From the NCBI GenBank assembly GCA_013151645.1, contig JAADHU010000059.1, positions 1 through 49,206 of the forward strand: DNA of 49,206 nucleotides, written 5' to 3'. Positions 17,328 through 26,548 of this stretch are shown piece after piece. Position numbers and translations under genes: made by a program. The notes beneath the pieces are model-generated. The model searched no databases. It saw nothing but the letters and a program-made list of their open reading frames with translations, and was not told where the DNA came from. This stretch comes from Gammaproteobacteria bacterium (GTDB taxonomy: Bacteria > Pseudomonadota > Gammaproteobacteria > Steroidobacterales > Woeseiaceae). Position 1 is the first letter of the stretch. Every line of letters starts with the position of its first letter.

Positions 17328-18112
17328 ACAACCGTCCACTAACCGGCATCGGCGTCCTGGTCACCCGGCCCGCACACCAGGCCGGCGAACTGCAGCATGC
17401 GATTGAGGAAGCGGGTGGCAATGCCGTTCTTCTGCCCGTTATCGATATTGTGCCGCGAGCCAGGACCGACATAAAAGCAGATCTTGAGTCGCTGCCGCTG
17501 CCGGACATCGCCATATTCGTCAGTGCCAATGCGGTCAGCTTCGGCCTGGACCTGATCGACAACGACCGCTGCCAGATCGCCGCGATTGGGCCGGCGACAG
17601 CGCGGGCACTCGCAGCGGCCGATGTCAGGGCAGACATACAATCGCAGGGTGGCTTCGACACCGAGCATCTGCTGGCGAGCAATGCGCTGCAACACGTCGG
17701 GGGAAAGACAATACTGATCGTGCGCGGCCGTTCGGGGCGTGAGCTACTGGCCGAGACACTTCGCGAACGCGGCGCCCGCGTAGACTACCTGCCGGTTTAC
17801 GAGCGCAAAACAGCGTCGCCGGACGCCGGTACACTGAAAAAGCTGGAAAAAGTATGGCGAAACGGACAGATCGAGGCCGTCATGGTGATGAGCGTCGCAT
17901 CGCTGCACAGCATGCTTGAATTATTGCCCGCCTATTGTATGGGTCAATTGTCGAAAACCCGACTGGTCGCGCCCAGCATCCGTGTGATACAAACAGCGCT
18001 TGAGCGCATACCCGGCCTTAACGGCATCCTGTCTCCAGGACCCGGGGCCCTCGATATGACCGGCGCGCTGATCGCCGGCCTGCGGACAGATTCGGACACA
18101 GACCATGGTTAA
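17324..18112 (+). CDS. hemD: Uroporphyrinogen-III synthase
   Basis: A 262-residue HemD. The family is weakly conserved but the pattern fits: GVLVTRPAHQAGEL near the start, FVSANAVSFGLDLI, AAIGPATARAL, ILIVRGRSGRELLAETLRER, VYERK and a VMVMSVASLHSMLEL segment. It cyclises hydroxymethylbilane with inversion of ring D. The start overlaps hemC by 4 bases and its end overlaps hemX by 8, so translation is tightly coupled. Confidence 0.93.
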   Translation: MNNRPLTGIGVLVTRPAHQAGELQHAIEEAGGNAVLLPVIDIVPRARTDIKADLESLPLPDIAIFVSANAVSFGLDLIDNDRCQIAAIGPATARALAAADVRADIQSQGGFDTEHLLASNALQHVGGKTILIVRGRSGRELLAETLRERGARVDYLPVYERKTASPDAGTLKKLEKVWRNGQIEAVMVMSVASLHSMLELLPAYCMGQLSKTRLVAPSIRVIQTALERIPGLNGILSPGPGALDMTGALIAGLRTDSDTDHG

Positions 18113-19370
18113 GAAACCCAAACAGGGACCGTCAGAAGACACCACCGTTGAGGCGGCCGAATCGGCAAGCGGTGATGTGGCCACCGACGCCATCTTTGCG
18201 GAAGACGAGTTTGCCGCCACGGACAGTCGTTCGTCGGCGCGTCTGCCAACCCTGCTTGGCCTCGTTGCCCTTGGCATCGCAACGCTCGCTTTGGTGGGCT
18301 TCTTTTACCTGTCGTTCACGACGGGCGACGACGAAAGCGAGAACAACGGCACAGCCGCGTATCTTGCCGAACTGTCGAAATCGGTCGACGAAAGCGAGGC
18401 GTCCCTGCAAGCGATGCAGACCAGACTGGCGGAGATAGCGAACAACGACGGGGGTTCCGCTGTGGATACTTCCGCGCTGGAACGGCGTTTCGAAACCCGC
18501 ATGCTTGCCCTGGAACCCGTCGCGGAAAGAGTCATCCGACTCGAAAGATCGTTTTCCGCCCTGCAGGGAATATCTACCGGCGTGCAGGACACCTGGCTCC
18601 TCGCGGAGACCGAATATTATATGCAGATCGCCAATGCGCAGTTGCAGCTCGCCGGCAACCCGCATCTCGCGATGCTGGCGCTCAGACTCGCCGATGAGCG
18701 GCTCCTGCAGCTGGCAGACCCTGCATTGACGGACGTGCGCCGAACTCTGTCCAATGAACTGCAGGCTCTGGAGATTCTCGAAAAGCCCGATATCGAAGGC
18801 ACCACCCTGACACTCGCCAGCCTGGCGGGACTGGTTGACTCGTTGCCACTGCGTCAGGAGTTACAGACAAAGACCACCGATACCGCGCCGCCGGACGCTG
18901 ACTTAAAGGGTGTCGACCGCGCACTCGCATCGCTGAAAGGTGCAATCGGCGAGGTTGTTTCGGTACGGCGCACTGACGAGGCTGTCCGGCCGCTGATTGC
19001 TCCCGAAGCCGTTTTTTTTCTGCGTGCCAATCTGGCACTGCAACTGCAGGTCGCAAGGCTCGCTTTGCTGCGAGGCGAACAGACTGTGTTCCGACAAAGT
19101 CTCGACGATGTCGAAACATGGATTGAACAATATTACGACGTGCAAAGTACGCCGGTACGCAGCGCGTTGCAGACGCTTCGCGAAATTCGGGACAGCTCCT
19201 TTGTCAGCGCAGTTCCGGATATTTCCGAGTCATTGCGGTTGCTCCGCCAGTACGTGGCATTCGACGAAGCTGCCGAAGCTGCCGAAGCTGCCGAAGCTGC
19301 CGAAGCTGCCGAAGCTGCCGAAGCTGCCGAAGCTATTGATAGCGTAATGGACGACGAGCCACAACAATGA
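18105..19370 (+). CDS. hemX: HemX-like membrane protein with a variable-looking repeat tail
   Basis: A 421-residue protein: acidic cytoplasmic N-terminus (1-46), one membrane helix (about 47-68), then a long periplasmic helical domain (75-375). This is the gammaproteobacterial HemX, often mislabelled uroporphyrinogen-III C-methyltransferase; it has none of the SUMT catalytic glycine motifs. Role unknown, linked with haem synthesis by position. The C-terminus is unusual: seven perfect Glu-Ala-Ala repeats encoded by a 9-bp tandem array (19266-19334), then an acidic end. The start overlaps hemD by 8 bases and the end overlaps hemY by 4. Confidence 0.9.
   Translation: MVKKPKQGPSEDTTVEAAESASGDVATDAIFAEDEFAATDSRSSARLPTLLGLVALGIATLALVGFFYLSFTTGDDESENNGTAAYLAELSKSVDESEASLQAMQTRLAEIANNDGGSAVDTSALERRFETRMLALEPVAERVIRLERSFSALQGISTGVQDTWLLAETEYYMQIANAQLQLAGNPHLAMLALRLADERLLQLADPALTDVRRTLSNELQALEILEKPDIEGTTLTLASLAGLVDSLPLRQELQTKTTDTAPPDADLKGVDRALASLKGAIGEVVSVRRTDEAVRPLIAPEAVFFLRANLALQLQVARLALLRGEQTVFRQSLDDVETWIEQYYDVQSTPVRSALQTLREIRDSSFVSAVPDISESLRLLRQYVAFDEAAEAAEAAEAAEAAEAAEAAEAIDSVMDDEPQQ
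19266..19334 (+). repeat. Perfect 9-bp tandem repeat in hemX
   Basis: GAAGCTGCC is repeated seven times without a mismatch (19266-19328), plus a partial GAAGCT to 19334. Each unit adds Glu-Ala-Ala, so copy-number change keeps the frame. The absence of third-base drift indicates recent expansion or ongoing slippage. Confidence 0.95.
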
Positions 19371-20584
19371 AATTCGGTCTCATTGTCGTTGTTACCCTGA
19401 TCGTCAGCGCTTTTGCGGCACACTTTCTTTTGCAGGACCCCGGTTACGTTGTCATTAATTTTCATCAATACGTGATCGAGATGTCCGTTCCGGTTCTGGT
19501 CGCCCTTATTTTCCTCGGCGTATTCTCATTTTGGCTCATCGCCAAGCTGGTTCGCGTGCCCAGGAAACTGGGTCAGGTCGCAGGACGCTACCGCAGCGGT
19601 CGTGCCGGTCAGCGGCTGACGCATGGCATGATTCAAATCGCGGAAGGGAATTTCGCCAAGGGAGAAAGGCTGCTGGCCCGTGCCGCACGGGCGAGCGATG
19701 CGCCCCTGCTCAATTACCTCCAGGCCGCACGCGCCGCACATTTGCTGGGCCAGAATGAACGCCGCGACAGCTGGCTTAAACAGGCCTACGAACAACTGCC
19801 GGAAGCGGCCAGTGCGGTACTCCTCACGCAGGCTGAGTTCCAGATCGACCAGCGCGATTATGAGCAGGCACTGGCGACTTTGCGCAAGCTCGAGGAAGAC
19901 ACACCAAACCACAGTCATGCACTTGAGCTGCTCGGCCGGGTTTACATCGAACTCGAAGATTGGCGACAGCTTGCCAGCCTGCTGCCACGCTTGCGAAAGT
20001 TTGGCCGCATCGATGCCGATGTATTTCAGGAATGGTCGCTACGTGTACACCGCGAACAGCTCTCGTCGGCCGCCGATGGCGATACGCTGATAGCGCTATG
20101 GAGCGAGGTGCCGAAAACCCTGCGCAGCGACCCGCATCTTCTCGAAGTCTACTACGCGGCGTTAATAGAGGCCGGCATGCATGAAAAAGCCGAGAAGGAG
20201 CTCGTCGGAGTTCTGAAAAAACAATGGCTGGGAGCACTTGTCAGACTGTTCGGTACGGTGCAGGGAAAAGATGCCGCGAAGCAGCTCAAAAGGGCCGAAA
20301 ACTGGCTCGGTGCCCATGGCGACGACGCGGATCTGTTGCTGACGACCGCGCGTTTATGTCTCCGCAACGAACTGTGGGGCAAAGCTCGCAGTTACATCGA
20401 AACCGTGATCTCGCTTCAGCCGACACCCGAGGCATACCAGGAGTACGGACGTTTACTGAACAGACTGGGTGAGGGGGAGGCTGCGGCCGATGCATACCGT
20501 ACCGGGCTTGGCCTGGTTTCACGTTCACCATTGCCGGCTATTGCACACCTGGATGCCGATTTGACGCAGGACACGCCCCACTGA
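19367..20584 (+). CDS. hemY: HemY-type membrane TPR protein
   Basis: A 405-residue protein with two N-terminal membrane helices (about 2-22 and 40-60) and the HemY_N domain, followed by TPR-like helical repeats (for example LNYLQAARAAHLLGQ, ALELLGRVYIELEDW, EAYQEYGRLLNRLGEGEAA). It follows hemX with a 4-base overlap, as in many gammaproteobacteria. It is not the protoporphyrinogen oxidase that shares the name HemY in Bacillus. It is thought to scaffold late haem synthesis or its assembly; direct evidence is limited. Confidence 0.93.
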   Translation: MKFGLIVVVTLIVSAFAAHFLLQDPGYVVINFHQYVIEMSVPVLVALIFLGVFSFWLIAKLVRVPRKLGQVAGRYRSGRAGQRLTHGMIQIAEGNFAKGERLLARAARASDAPLLNYLQAARAAHLLGQNERRDSWLKQAYEQLPEAASAVLLTQAEFQIDQRDYEQALATLRKLEEDTPNHSHALELLGRVYIELEDWRQLASLLPRLRKFGRIDADVFQEWSLRVHREQLSSAADGDTLIALWSEVPKTLRSDPHLLEVYYAALIEAGMHEKAEKELVGVLKKQWLGALVRLFGTVQGKDAAKQLKRAENWLGAHGDDADLLLTTARLCLRNELWGKARSYIETVISLQPTPEAYQEYGRLLNRLGEGEAAADAYRTGLGLVSRSPLPAIAHLDADLTQDTPH

Positions 20585-20595
20585 GGCGAGCGGCA

Positions 20596-21474
20596 ATGCC
20601 ATCCCACACGCGTCACTTTGTCGTCGCCGGCACCGGTTACACCGGTTTACGTGTTTTGAATGCACTGCCGGCGGACCGTTCCCTGGGCATAAGCCGTGCG
20701 CCGACGGCAGCGTCGGATCGGGCGATTCGCGGCGTCGATCTCGATCAGTCGAGTACAACGAGAATAGATATTCCCGCTCCGTGCAGCCTCCTGTACTCGA
20801 TTCCACCGGGCACTAACTCGCGACAAGATACCCGACTTAACGCTTTTCTCGCCCGTCTCCGGCCATCACCGGCACGAATCGTTTATTTGAGCACAAGCGG
20901 GGTATATGGCGATCGCAACGGCGAACTCACGCGGGAATCGGATCCGGTCAATCCGGCCACCGATCGCGCCACACGCCGACTGGCCGCGGAACGACGACTC
21001 GAGCAATGGTGCACGCGAGCGAACTGTGAATTGTTTGTTCTCAGAGTGCCGGGAATATATGGACCCGGCCGACTTGGTCTGGAACGTCTACGCAGCGGAG
21101 CGGCCATTATTCGTGAGGACGATAGCGGGCCCGGAAATCGCATTCATGTCGATGACCTCAGCCATTGCTGCATTGCCGCGATGACGACTGCGGCACCGCC
21201 GGGTATATACAACGTCGCCGATGGCGATACCCGCAGCAATTCCTGGTTTCGACGCACGGTTGCGGATCTGGCCGGCCTGCCTGCGCCGGCGGAAATCAGT
21301 TTCCAGGAAGCCGAACGTACGTGGAGCGAAAGTCGATTGTCCTTCCTCAGAGAGTCACGACGGCTCGACACCGAAAAACTGCATTCTGTGTTGAAGGTGA
21401 AGTTGCGCTACACCGATGCCGAAGACGGTATTCGTGCCAGTTTGGCCGAGGAGTCTACCCCGGAGATTCTCTGA
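20596..21474 (+). CDS. NAD-dependent epimerase/dehydratase-like SDR protein (YeeZ-like)
   Basis: A 292-residue atypical extended SDR. The Rossmann nucleotide motif reads VVAGTGYTGLRVL (about 9-21, GxGYxG as in YeeZ-like proteins), with the strand VYLSTSGVYGD, RVPGIYGPGRL and a conserved GNRIHVDDL block. The canonical catalytic YxxxK is not present; the T/A-rich segment TDRATRRLAAERRLE lies at its usual place. This suggests a nucleotide-binding protein with altered or absent redox activity. It follows hemY by 11 bases and is probably the last gene of the haem operon; the substrate is unknown. Confidence 0.8.
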   Translation: MPSHTRHFVVAGTGYTGLRVLNALPADRSLGISRAPTAASDRAIRGVDLDQSSTTRIDIPAPCSLLYSIPPGTNSRQDTRLNAFLARLRPSPARIVYLSTSGVYGDRNGELTRESDPVNPATDRATRRLAAERRLEQWCTRANCELFVLRVPGIYGPGRLGLERLRSGAAIIREDDSGPGNRIHVDDLSHCCIAAMTTAAPPGIYNVADGDTRSNSWFRRTVADLAGLPAPAEISFQEAERTWSESRLSFLRESRRLDTEKLHSVLKVKLRYTDAEDGIRASLAEESTPEIL

Positions 21475-21500
21475 ATGAATCCGGGGCATGCAGATTTGTG

Positions 21501-21573
21501 GGGTCGCGCCTCAGGAGACGCTCCTACAGGAGTGCCTATAGAATGATTGTAGGGCGTCACCTGAGGCGCGATC
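21501..21573. repeat. REP/BIME-like paired inverted repeat, copy 2
   Basis: Left arm 21501-21527 is identical to that of copy 1. Right arm 21549-21573 (TGTAGGGCGTCACCTGAGGC then GCGATC) is an imperfect inverted copy. The element fills the gap between the convergent SDR and ParA genes. Confidence 0.88.
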
Positions 21574-21598
21574 CTGCTGAAGCGGATTGAAGGGCAAC

Positions 21599-22237
21599 CT
21601 ACGGCTGGCTGCGCACACTCCGCAGCCACTTGGTCAATGGCTCCCACTGTTCCCAGTCGGGCCAGGCCAGGTATTCCGGCAACTCGAAGATACCAAGGCC
21701 GCGCGAATAAGCACGCACGTAATTCTGTGCCTCGCGCAAGGCGGCGATATAAGGCACTTTAGCGGACGTCAGATACTCGTCCAGTTCTTCGAATATCAGT
21801 GTGTACTCACGCACCCGATTAGCGACCACGCCAATTTTCGCCTGTTTCCGTTCGATCTTGCCGACGGCCTTCAGTTCCGTGATGAACCGCGTAGCGGCCT
21901 GCATATCGATGGTCGAGGGCAATACCGGCACGATGATCGTTTCTGCATGTTTGACCAGGTTTTGCAGCTCGGCGCCGTGCGAACGCGCGGGAGCGTCAAT
22001 AATGACAAAATCGACACTGCGCGGAGCCCTCTTAAGGCCTTCTTTGTATCCGGCCAGTCCGACAATTTCGGGTCTGTTGTCGGGACGCCGTTCAATCCAG
22101 TCCAGACCGGATTGCTGTGGATCGTAGTCCGCTAATGCAACGCCATATCCTTCGTTCGCAAAATAGGAGGCAATGTTCGTTGCAAGGGTGCTCTTTCCAC
22201 AACCTCCCTTGGCGTTTAAAACCATAATGTGCCGCAT
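21599..22237 (-). CDS. ParA/MinD-family ATPase (orphan)
   Basis: A 212-residue deviant Walker ATPase. The P-loop KGGCGKST at 10-17 has the signature lysine; switch I/II regions follow (DYDPQQSGLDWIERR, VDFVIIDAPAR). The ATG at 22237 is preferred to a TTG at 22252 because MRHIMVLNAKGGCGKST is the family's normal start and GGGGAAA precedes it. Members dimerise with ATP and position cargo (plasmids, chromosomes, chemoreceptor or carboxysome arrays) on the nucleoid or membrane. There is no ParB gene or parS-like cluster nearby, so the cargo is unknown. The gene is divergent from DUF484. Confidence 0.88.
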   Translation of the reverse strand: MRHIMVLNAKGGCGKSTLATNIASYFANEGYGVALADYDPQQSGLDWIERRPDNRPEIVGLAGYKEGLKRAPRSVDFVIIDAPARSHGAELQNLVKHAETIIVPVLPSTIDMQAATRFITELKAVGKIERKQAKIGVVANRVREYTLIFEELDEYLTSAKVPYIAALREAQNYVRAYSRGLGIFELPEYLAWPDWEQWEPLTKWLRSVRSQP

Positions 22238-22419
22238 GTTTTTTCCCCGCAATGTTCTTGTTTTGAGTATGGGTTGTTTTTGTCGCGCCCAGTTTATGTA
22301 AACTACCGCTGCGGACCGAAAAAGTCCATTCGCACAGTACGACGCCCGAGCCGACTGCCCGAGTCATGTTAAGCTCGCGCGGTCGCAAAGACGGAAGCAC
22401 ACAGAGGTACGTCCGATTC

Positions 22420-23124
22420 ATGAGCACACAACCGAAACCCCAGTTTGTCGACGACACTGTCTCTGACGAGGTTGTGCAGAGCTATCTCGAATCGAATCCT
22501 GATTTTTTTGAACATCACAGCGAACTCCTGAGTTCCCTGCGTCTCCCGCACGTCGCCGGCGGCACCGTTTCGCTGGTCGAAAGACAGGTTTCCGTCTTGC
22601 GGCAAAAAGACCTGAAGCTTGAACGCAAACTCAAGGAATTGCTGGGCGTCGCCCGGACGAATGACCTGCTCGGCGACAAGATTCATAAACTGGCAATCAG
22701 CTTACTCGGTGCAACGGACCTGGGGGAAACGCTGAAGATTTGCGAAAAGTCGCTGCGAGTAGACTTCGATGCCAACCAGTCCATTCTGGTCTTGTTTCGT
22801 GACCCGGACTTGTTCGCCGAGGTGCAGGTCGGCCGCTTTTTCCGGCCCGTGCTGCGGCAGGATGGCGCCGTTAAAGCATTTGATACTTTCCTGAAGAGAC
22901 ACAAGCCGCGTTGCGGGCAAGTGCGCGATGCGCAGCGCGACTTCCTGTTCGGCCACGATACCGACGAAATCGGTTCCTGCGCCCTGATACCGCTTGGCAC
23001 GAAATCGGAACTCGGCTTTATCGCGATTGGCAGCGTGGATGCGGACCGCTTTCACCCCGGCATGAGCACCGATTTTCTGCAGCGGCTGGGCCAGTTGATC
23101 GCCGCAGCACTGCAGCGCTACTAG
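22420..23124 (+). CDS. DUF484 (GAF-like) protein
   Basis: A 234-residue protein of the DUF484 family, which has a GAF-like fold. The typical N-terminus is present (VVQSYLESNPDFFEHHSELL, LPHVAGGTVSLVERQVSVLR), then a coiled linker and the GAF-like domain. The ATG at 22420 is chosen over 22366 because family similarity starts here and AGAGGT lies upstream. DUF484 genes usually sit between dapF and xerC; here dapF is missing and a ParA gene stands in its place on the other strand. Function is unknown; a signalling or xerC-linked role is inferred only from position. Confidence 0.88.
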   Translation: MSTQPKPQFVDDTVSDEVVQSYLESNPDFFEHHSELLSSLRLPHVAGGTVSLVERQVSVLRQKDLKLERKLKELLGVARTNDLLGDKIHKLAISLLGATDLGETLKICEKSLRVDFDANQSILVLFRDPDLFAEVQVGRFFRPVLRQDGAVKAFDTFLKRHKPRCGQVRDAQRDFLFGHDTDEIGSCALIPLGTKSELGFIAIGSVDADRFHPGMSTDFLQRLGQLIAAALQRY

Positions 23125-23163
23125 TCCGGACTCGACGGCGAAATAGGAGTGCGGTGACTCACG

Positions 23164-24072
23164 GTGCACAGCGACGACACTGACTGGATTAAGCGATTTA
23201 TTCGCCACCTCGAAACAGAGCGCCGGCTGTCTCCTCATACCTGCAAACATTACCGTCGTGATCTCGAGTCTCTACAACGCTACTGCGACAAACACTCCCT
23301 GGAACACTGGAACGCACTAGACGATGAGCACCTGCGCAGCTACAGCGCTGCCAGCTATCGTCGCGGCCTGAGTGCCCGCAGTATTCAGCGGCGACTGTCG
23401 GCGGCACGTACATTCTTTCGTTACCTGCAACGAGAAAAGTGGCTAAAACGAAACCCGGTCGAATCGGTGCGCGCACCGAAAGCCGGCAAACGCCTGCCCG
23501 GCAACCTGGATGCCGACCGTATGGCCCGGCTGCTCGACATAAAGGGCGACGGCCCGATCGTCGCTCGGGATCGAGCTATCCTGGAACTGCTGTATTCGTC
23601 CGGCTTGCGGCTGGCGGAGCTGATCGGCCTCAATATCAACGATGTGGACCTTGCCGATGCCACGGTACACGTGACCGGAAAGGGCAACAAAGACCGCATT
23701 GTGCCGGTGGGCCGATACGCGATCAAAGCAATAACTGACTGGCATGCCGTTCGTAACCGGCTGGCGACAGCGGGTGAAATTGCGCTTTTTGTCAGCCAGC
23801 GGGGCTCCCGCCTTAGCCCAAGGTCCGTGCAGGCGCGGGTGGATTACTGGGCCAAACGGCAGGGAATCGACTGCAAGGTCTCACCACATCTTTTCCGCCA
23901 TTCCTTTGCCTCCCACTTGCTGGAATCGAGTCACGATTTGCGCGGCGTGCAGGAATTGCTCGGCCACGCCAATATCAGCACGACGCAGATCTACACCCAC
24001 CTTGACTTCCAGTATCTTGCCCAGATATACGACCAGACTCACCCCCGTGCAAGGGTTAAGAATAAAGAATAG
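23164..24072 (+). CDS. xerC: Tyrosine recombinase XerC
   Basis: A 302-residue site-specific recombinase that, with XerD, resolves chromosome dimers at dif. N-terminal SAM-like core-binding domain (about 5-95), catalytic domain (113-295) with all active residues: R149 (SSGLRLAEL), K173 (TGKGNKDR), H242 and R245 ([10 protein letters not shown]), H268 ([10 protein letters not shown]) and nucleophile Y277 (QIYTHLD). The GTG start at 23164 lies 39 bases after DUF484. Length is typical of chromosomal XerC rather than of phage integrases, and the location beside DUF484 and hslVU supports this. Confidence 0.93.
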   Translation: MHSDDTDWIKRFIRHLETERRLSPHTCKHYRRDLESLQRYCDKHSLEHWNALDDEHLRSYSAASYRRGLSARSIQRRLSAARTFFRYLQREKWLKRNPVESVRAPKAGKRLPGNLDADRMARLLDIKGDGPIVARDRAILELLYSSGLRLAELIGLNINDVDLADATVHVTGKGNKDRIVPVGRYAIKAITDWHAVRNRLATAGEIALFVSQRGSRLSPRSVQARVDYWAKRQGIDCKVSPHLFRHSFASHLLESSHDLRGVQELLGHANISTTQIYTHLDFQYLAQIYDQTHPRARVKNKE

Positions 24073-24118
24073 CGCTTCGCTCTATACTCAGCGGCCCGAC
24101 AACAGCCAGGATACACAA

Positions 24119-24664
24119 ATGGATCAATTTCGAGGGACAACCATCGTCTCCGTGAGAAGTAATGACACCGTGGCGATTGCCGGCGACGGCCAGGTCAGCA
24201 TGGGCAACACCATAATGAAAGGGAATGCGCGAAAAGTACGCACCCTCGCCGATGGCCGTGTTATTGCCGGCTTCGCAGGCGGTACAGCCGATGCGTTTAC
24301 ACTCTTTGAGCTGTTCGAGAGCAAGCTGGAGCAGTACGGCAATCTAACGCGAGCCGCCATCGAACTGGCCAAAGACTGGCGTACCGATCGTCGCCTGCGA
24401 CGGCTCGAAGCTCTGCTGTGCGTCGCCGATGAAAACAGCTCATTCATTGTTACCGGCAATGGCGACGTCATCGAACCGGAAAACGACCTCATGGCGATCG
24501 GCTCGGGTGGCCCGTTTGCGCAGGCGGCGGCTTTAGCTTTGCTGCAAAACACGGATCTCGACGCAAAGACCGTGGCCGAAAAAGCACTGAACATTGCCGG
24601 TGATATTTGTGTCTATACGAACAAGAACATCATCATAGAAACATTACCTTCAAAAAAGAAATAG
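24119..24664 (+). CDS. hslV: HslV (ClpQ), peptidase of the HslUV protease
   Basis: A 181-residue proteasome-beta-like peptidase. The start at 24119 gives six residues (MDQFRG) before the nucleophile threonine of TTIVSVR, so a short propeptide must be removed. Conserved features: [66 protein letters not shown] and [11 protein letters not shown]. It forms a double hexamer capped by HslU that degrades misfolded and regulatory proteins in heat shock. It sits 46 bases after xerC and 12 before hslU. Confidence 0.96.
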   Translation: MDQFRGTTIVSVRSNDTVAIAGDGQVSMGNTIMKGNARKVRTLADGRVIAGFAGGTADAFTLFELFESKLEQYGNLTRAAIELAKDWRTDRRLRRLEALLCVADENSSFIVTGNGDVIEPENDLMAIGSGGPFAQAAALALLQNTDLDAKTVAEKALNIAGDICVYTNKNIIIETLPSKKK

Positions 24665-24676
24665 CACGGATCCGAT

Positions 24677-26017
24677 ATGTCGCAGATGACACCGAGAGAA
24701 ATCGTCCAGGAACTGGACAAACACATCATTGGCCAGGATGACGCTAAACGCGCGGTCGCGATCGCACTGCGAAATCGCTGGCGGCGTGCGCAGGTCGACG
24801 AACCCCTGCGCAGCGAGATCACGCCGAAAAACATCCTGATGATTGGTGCCACCGGTATCGGCAAGACCGAAATATCGAGGCGACTGGCGAAACTGGCCAA
24901 AGCGCCGTTCATCAAGGTTGAGGTCACGCGCTTTACCGAAGTTGGCTACGTCGGGCGTGAAGTGGACAGCATCATTCGTGATCTGATGGATATGTCGGTG
25001 AAAATCACCCGCGAGACCGCTATCGCGAAGGTGCGGCATCGTGCCGAAGACGCCGCCGAAGAACGCATCCTCGACGTCCTGCTGCCTGGCTCACAGACCG
25101 GGGTCGGCTTTACGGCCGATGTCGAACCGGAACGTGACATGAGTGAGACACGACAGAAATTTCGCAAGATGTTGCGCGAGGGGAAACTGGACGAAAAAGA
25201 CGTCGAGATTGAAGTGCAGTCGATGTCGGTCGGTGTGGAAATCATGGCACCCCCCGGAATGGAGGAAATGACCAGCCAGTTGCAAGGCATGTTCCAGAAC
25301 ATGTCCGGCAACAAGAGCAAGACCCGCAAGCTCAAGGTTCCGGAGGCAATGAAACTGCTCACCGACGAAGAGGCGGGAAAGATGCTCGACGAGGAGGAGC
25401 TTAAAGCCCAGGCACTCGAGGCGGTCGAACAGCACGGTATCGTGTTTCTCGATGAATTTGACAAGATCGCACACGGACGGGAAACCGGCGGTGTGGATGT
25501 GTCCCGCGAGGGTGTGCAGCGTGATTTGCTGCCACTCGTCGAGGGTTCGACAGTCAACACCAAGTACGGCATGGTGAAGACGGATCACGTTTTATTTATT
25601 GCGTCCGGCGCCTTCCATATGTCGAAGCCATCAGACCTGATCCCGGAGCTGCAAGGTCGTTTTCCGATTCGGGTGGAACTCAAATCGCTCACTACGGACG
25701 ATTTTGTACGCATTCTCACCGAACCCGACGCGTCCCTGACCGCGCAATACACGGCACTAATGGCGACCGAGGAAGTACAGCTCCGGTTTACGACCGACGG
25801 TGTCAAACGTCTGGCCGAGGTTGCTTTCCATGTCAACGAAAACACCGAAAATATTGGTGCCCGACGTCTGCACACCGTACTGGAGCGCCTGCTGGAAACA
25901 GTTTCCTTCGAAGCGGCCGACAAAAGCGGCAGCAGCGTGACGGTGGATGCCGTTTACGTGGACGATCATCTCGCGGAACTCTCGAAGGATGAAGATTTGA
26001 GTCGCTATATTCTTTAG
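24677..26017 (+). CDS. hslU: HslU (ClpY), unfoldase of the HslUV protease
   Basis: A 446-residue AAA+ ATPase. N-terminal [33 protein letters not shown] is the HslU signature; Walker [10 protein letters not shown] (near 57-65), intermediate I-domain (about 110-240), Walker [12 protein letters not shown] near 254, sensor and pore loop GYVGR near 90, and the C-terminal LSRYIL tail that inserts into HslV. It unfolds substrates for HslV. Operon with hslV. A REP-like repeat begins 6 bases after the stop. Confidence 0.97.
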   Translation: MSQMTPREIVQELDKHIIGQDDAKRAVAIALRNRWRRAQVDEPLRSEITPKNILMIGATGIGKTEISRRLAKLAKAPFIKVEVTRFTEVGYVGREVDSIIRDLMDMSVKITRETAIAKVRHRAEDAAEERILDVLLPGSQTGVGFTADVEPERDMSETRQKFRKMLREGKLDEKDVEIEVQSMSVGVEIMAPPGMEEMTSQLQGMFQNMSGNKSKTRKLKVPEAMKLLTDEEAGKMLDEEELKAQALEAVEQHGIVFLDEFDKIAHGRETGGVDVSREGVQRDLLPLVEGSTVNTKYGMVKTDHVLFIASGAFHMSKPSDLIPELQGRFPIRVELKSLTTDDFVRILTEPDASLTAQYTALMATEEVQLRFTTDGVKRLAEVAFHVNENTENIGARRLHTVLERLLETVSFEAADKSGSSVTVDAVYVDDHLAELSKDEDLSRYIL

Positions 26018-26022
26018 AATGG

Positions 26023-26096
26023 GGGTCGCGCGTCAGGTCACGCTCCTACAAATTGTCTAATGGCACTCCTGTAGGAGCGTGACCTGACACGCGACC
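26023..26096. repeat. REP/BIME-like paired inverted repeat, copy 3
   Basis: Left arm 26023-26049 (GGGTCGCGCGTCAGGTCACG then CTCCTAC) and right arm 26071-26096 (GTAGGAGCGTGACCTGACAC then GCGACC) are inverted copies. Compared with copy 1, the internal CTC/GAG pair has become GTC/GTC; one position changes from C-G to G-C, which keeps a base pair. It lies directly after hslU. Confidence 0.88.
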
Positions 26097-26173
26097 GCGC
26101 ATGCCAAACCTTGCGCCAATATTCAATCGGCGGATTTAATCCTTTCACCGGGAAACTAAGCCAGGACAACACG

Positions 26174-26533
26174 ATGGAACCAACCCCTGTTGAAATCCGC
26201 CTGCGCAAGCAATCGCGGCAATTAACCATCGTTTATAGCGATGACGAACACTTCGACCTGAGTTTCGAATACCTGCGCGTACATTCGCCGTCAGCGCAGG
26301 TTCAGGGACACGGACCGGGCCAGGAAGTGCTGCAAACCGGCAAAGAAGAAGTCCGCATTACCGCCGTCGAGCCCGTCGGTCATTACGCCGTACGACTTGT
26401 TTTCGACGATGGCCACGATAGCGGTCTGTATACCTGGAAGCACCTCTACGAGCTGGGTCGGGATCACGACAGGCGCTGGCAGGCATACCTCGACCGCCTG
26501 GCGGCCGCGGGGTATGCTCGTACCAATCACTAG
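26174..26533 (+). CDS. DUF971 (GBBH-like N-terminal domain) protein
   Basis: A 119-residue protein of the DUF971 family, which shares its fold with the N-terminus of gamma-butyrobetaine hydroxylase. Visible family marks: EIRLRKQSRQLTIVYSDDE, LSFEYLRVHSPSAQVQGHG, VGHYAVRLVFDDGHDSGLY and the final WKHLYELG. The ATG at 26174 is preferred to an upstream TTG. It sits between hslU and ubiE as in many gammaproteobacteria. A role in Fe-S or iron handling has been proposed for some DUF971 proteins; not shown here. Confidence 0.9.
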   Translation: MEPTPVEIRLRKQSRQLTIVYSDDEHFDLSFEYLRVHSPSAQVQGHGPGQEVLQTGKEEVRITAVEPVGHYAVRLVFDDGHDSGLYTWKHLYELGRDHDRRWQAYLDRLAAAGYARTNH

Positions 26534-26548
26534 CTTGGGCTAGAGCCA

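Noticed and set aside
19266-19334. Tandem repeat as a CRISPR array
   Set aside because: 9-bp units without spacers, inside a coding frame.
18105-19370. HemX as uroporphyrinogen-III C-methyltransferase
   Set aside because: No SUMT glycine-rich SAM motif; the helix-plus-coil layout is that of HemX.
22381-22412. GTCGCAAAGACGG string before DUF484, slightly like a c-di-GMP (GEMM) riboswitch
   Set aside because: The two conserved purine-rich loops and receptor helices are not present.
23164-24072. Phage or integron integrase
   Set aside because: Length, motif spacing and position between DUF484 and hslVU fit chromosomal XerC; no att sites or phage genes.
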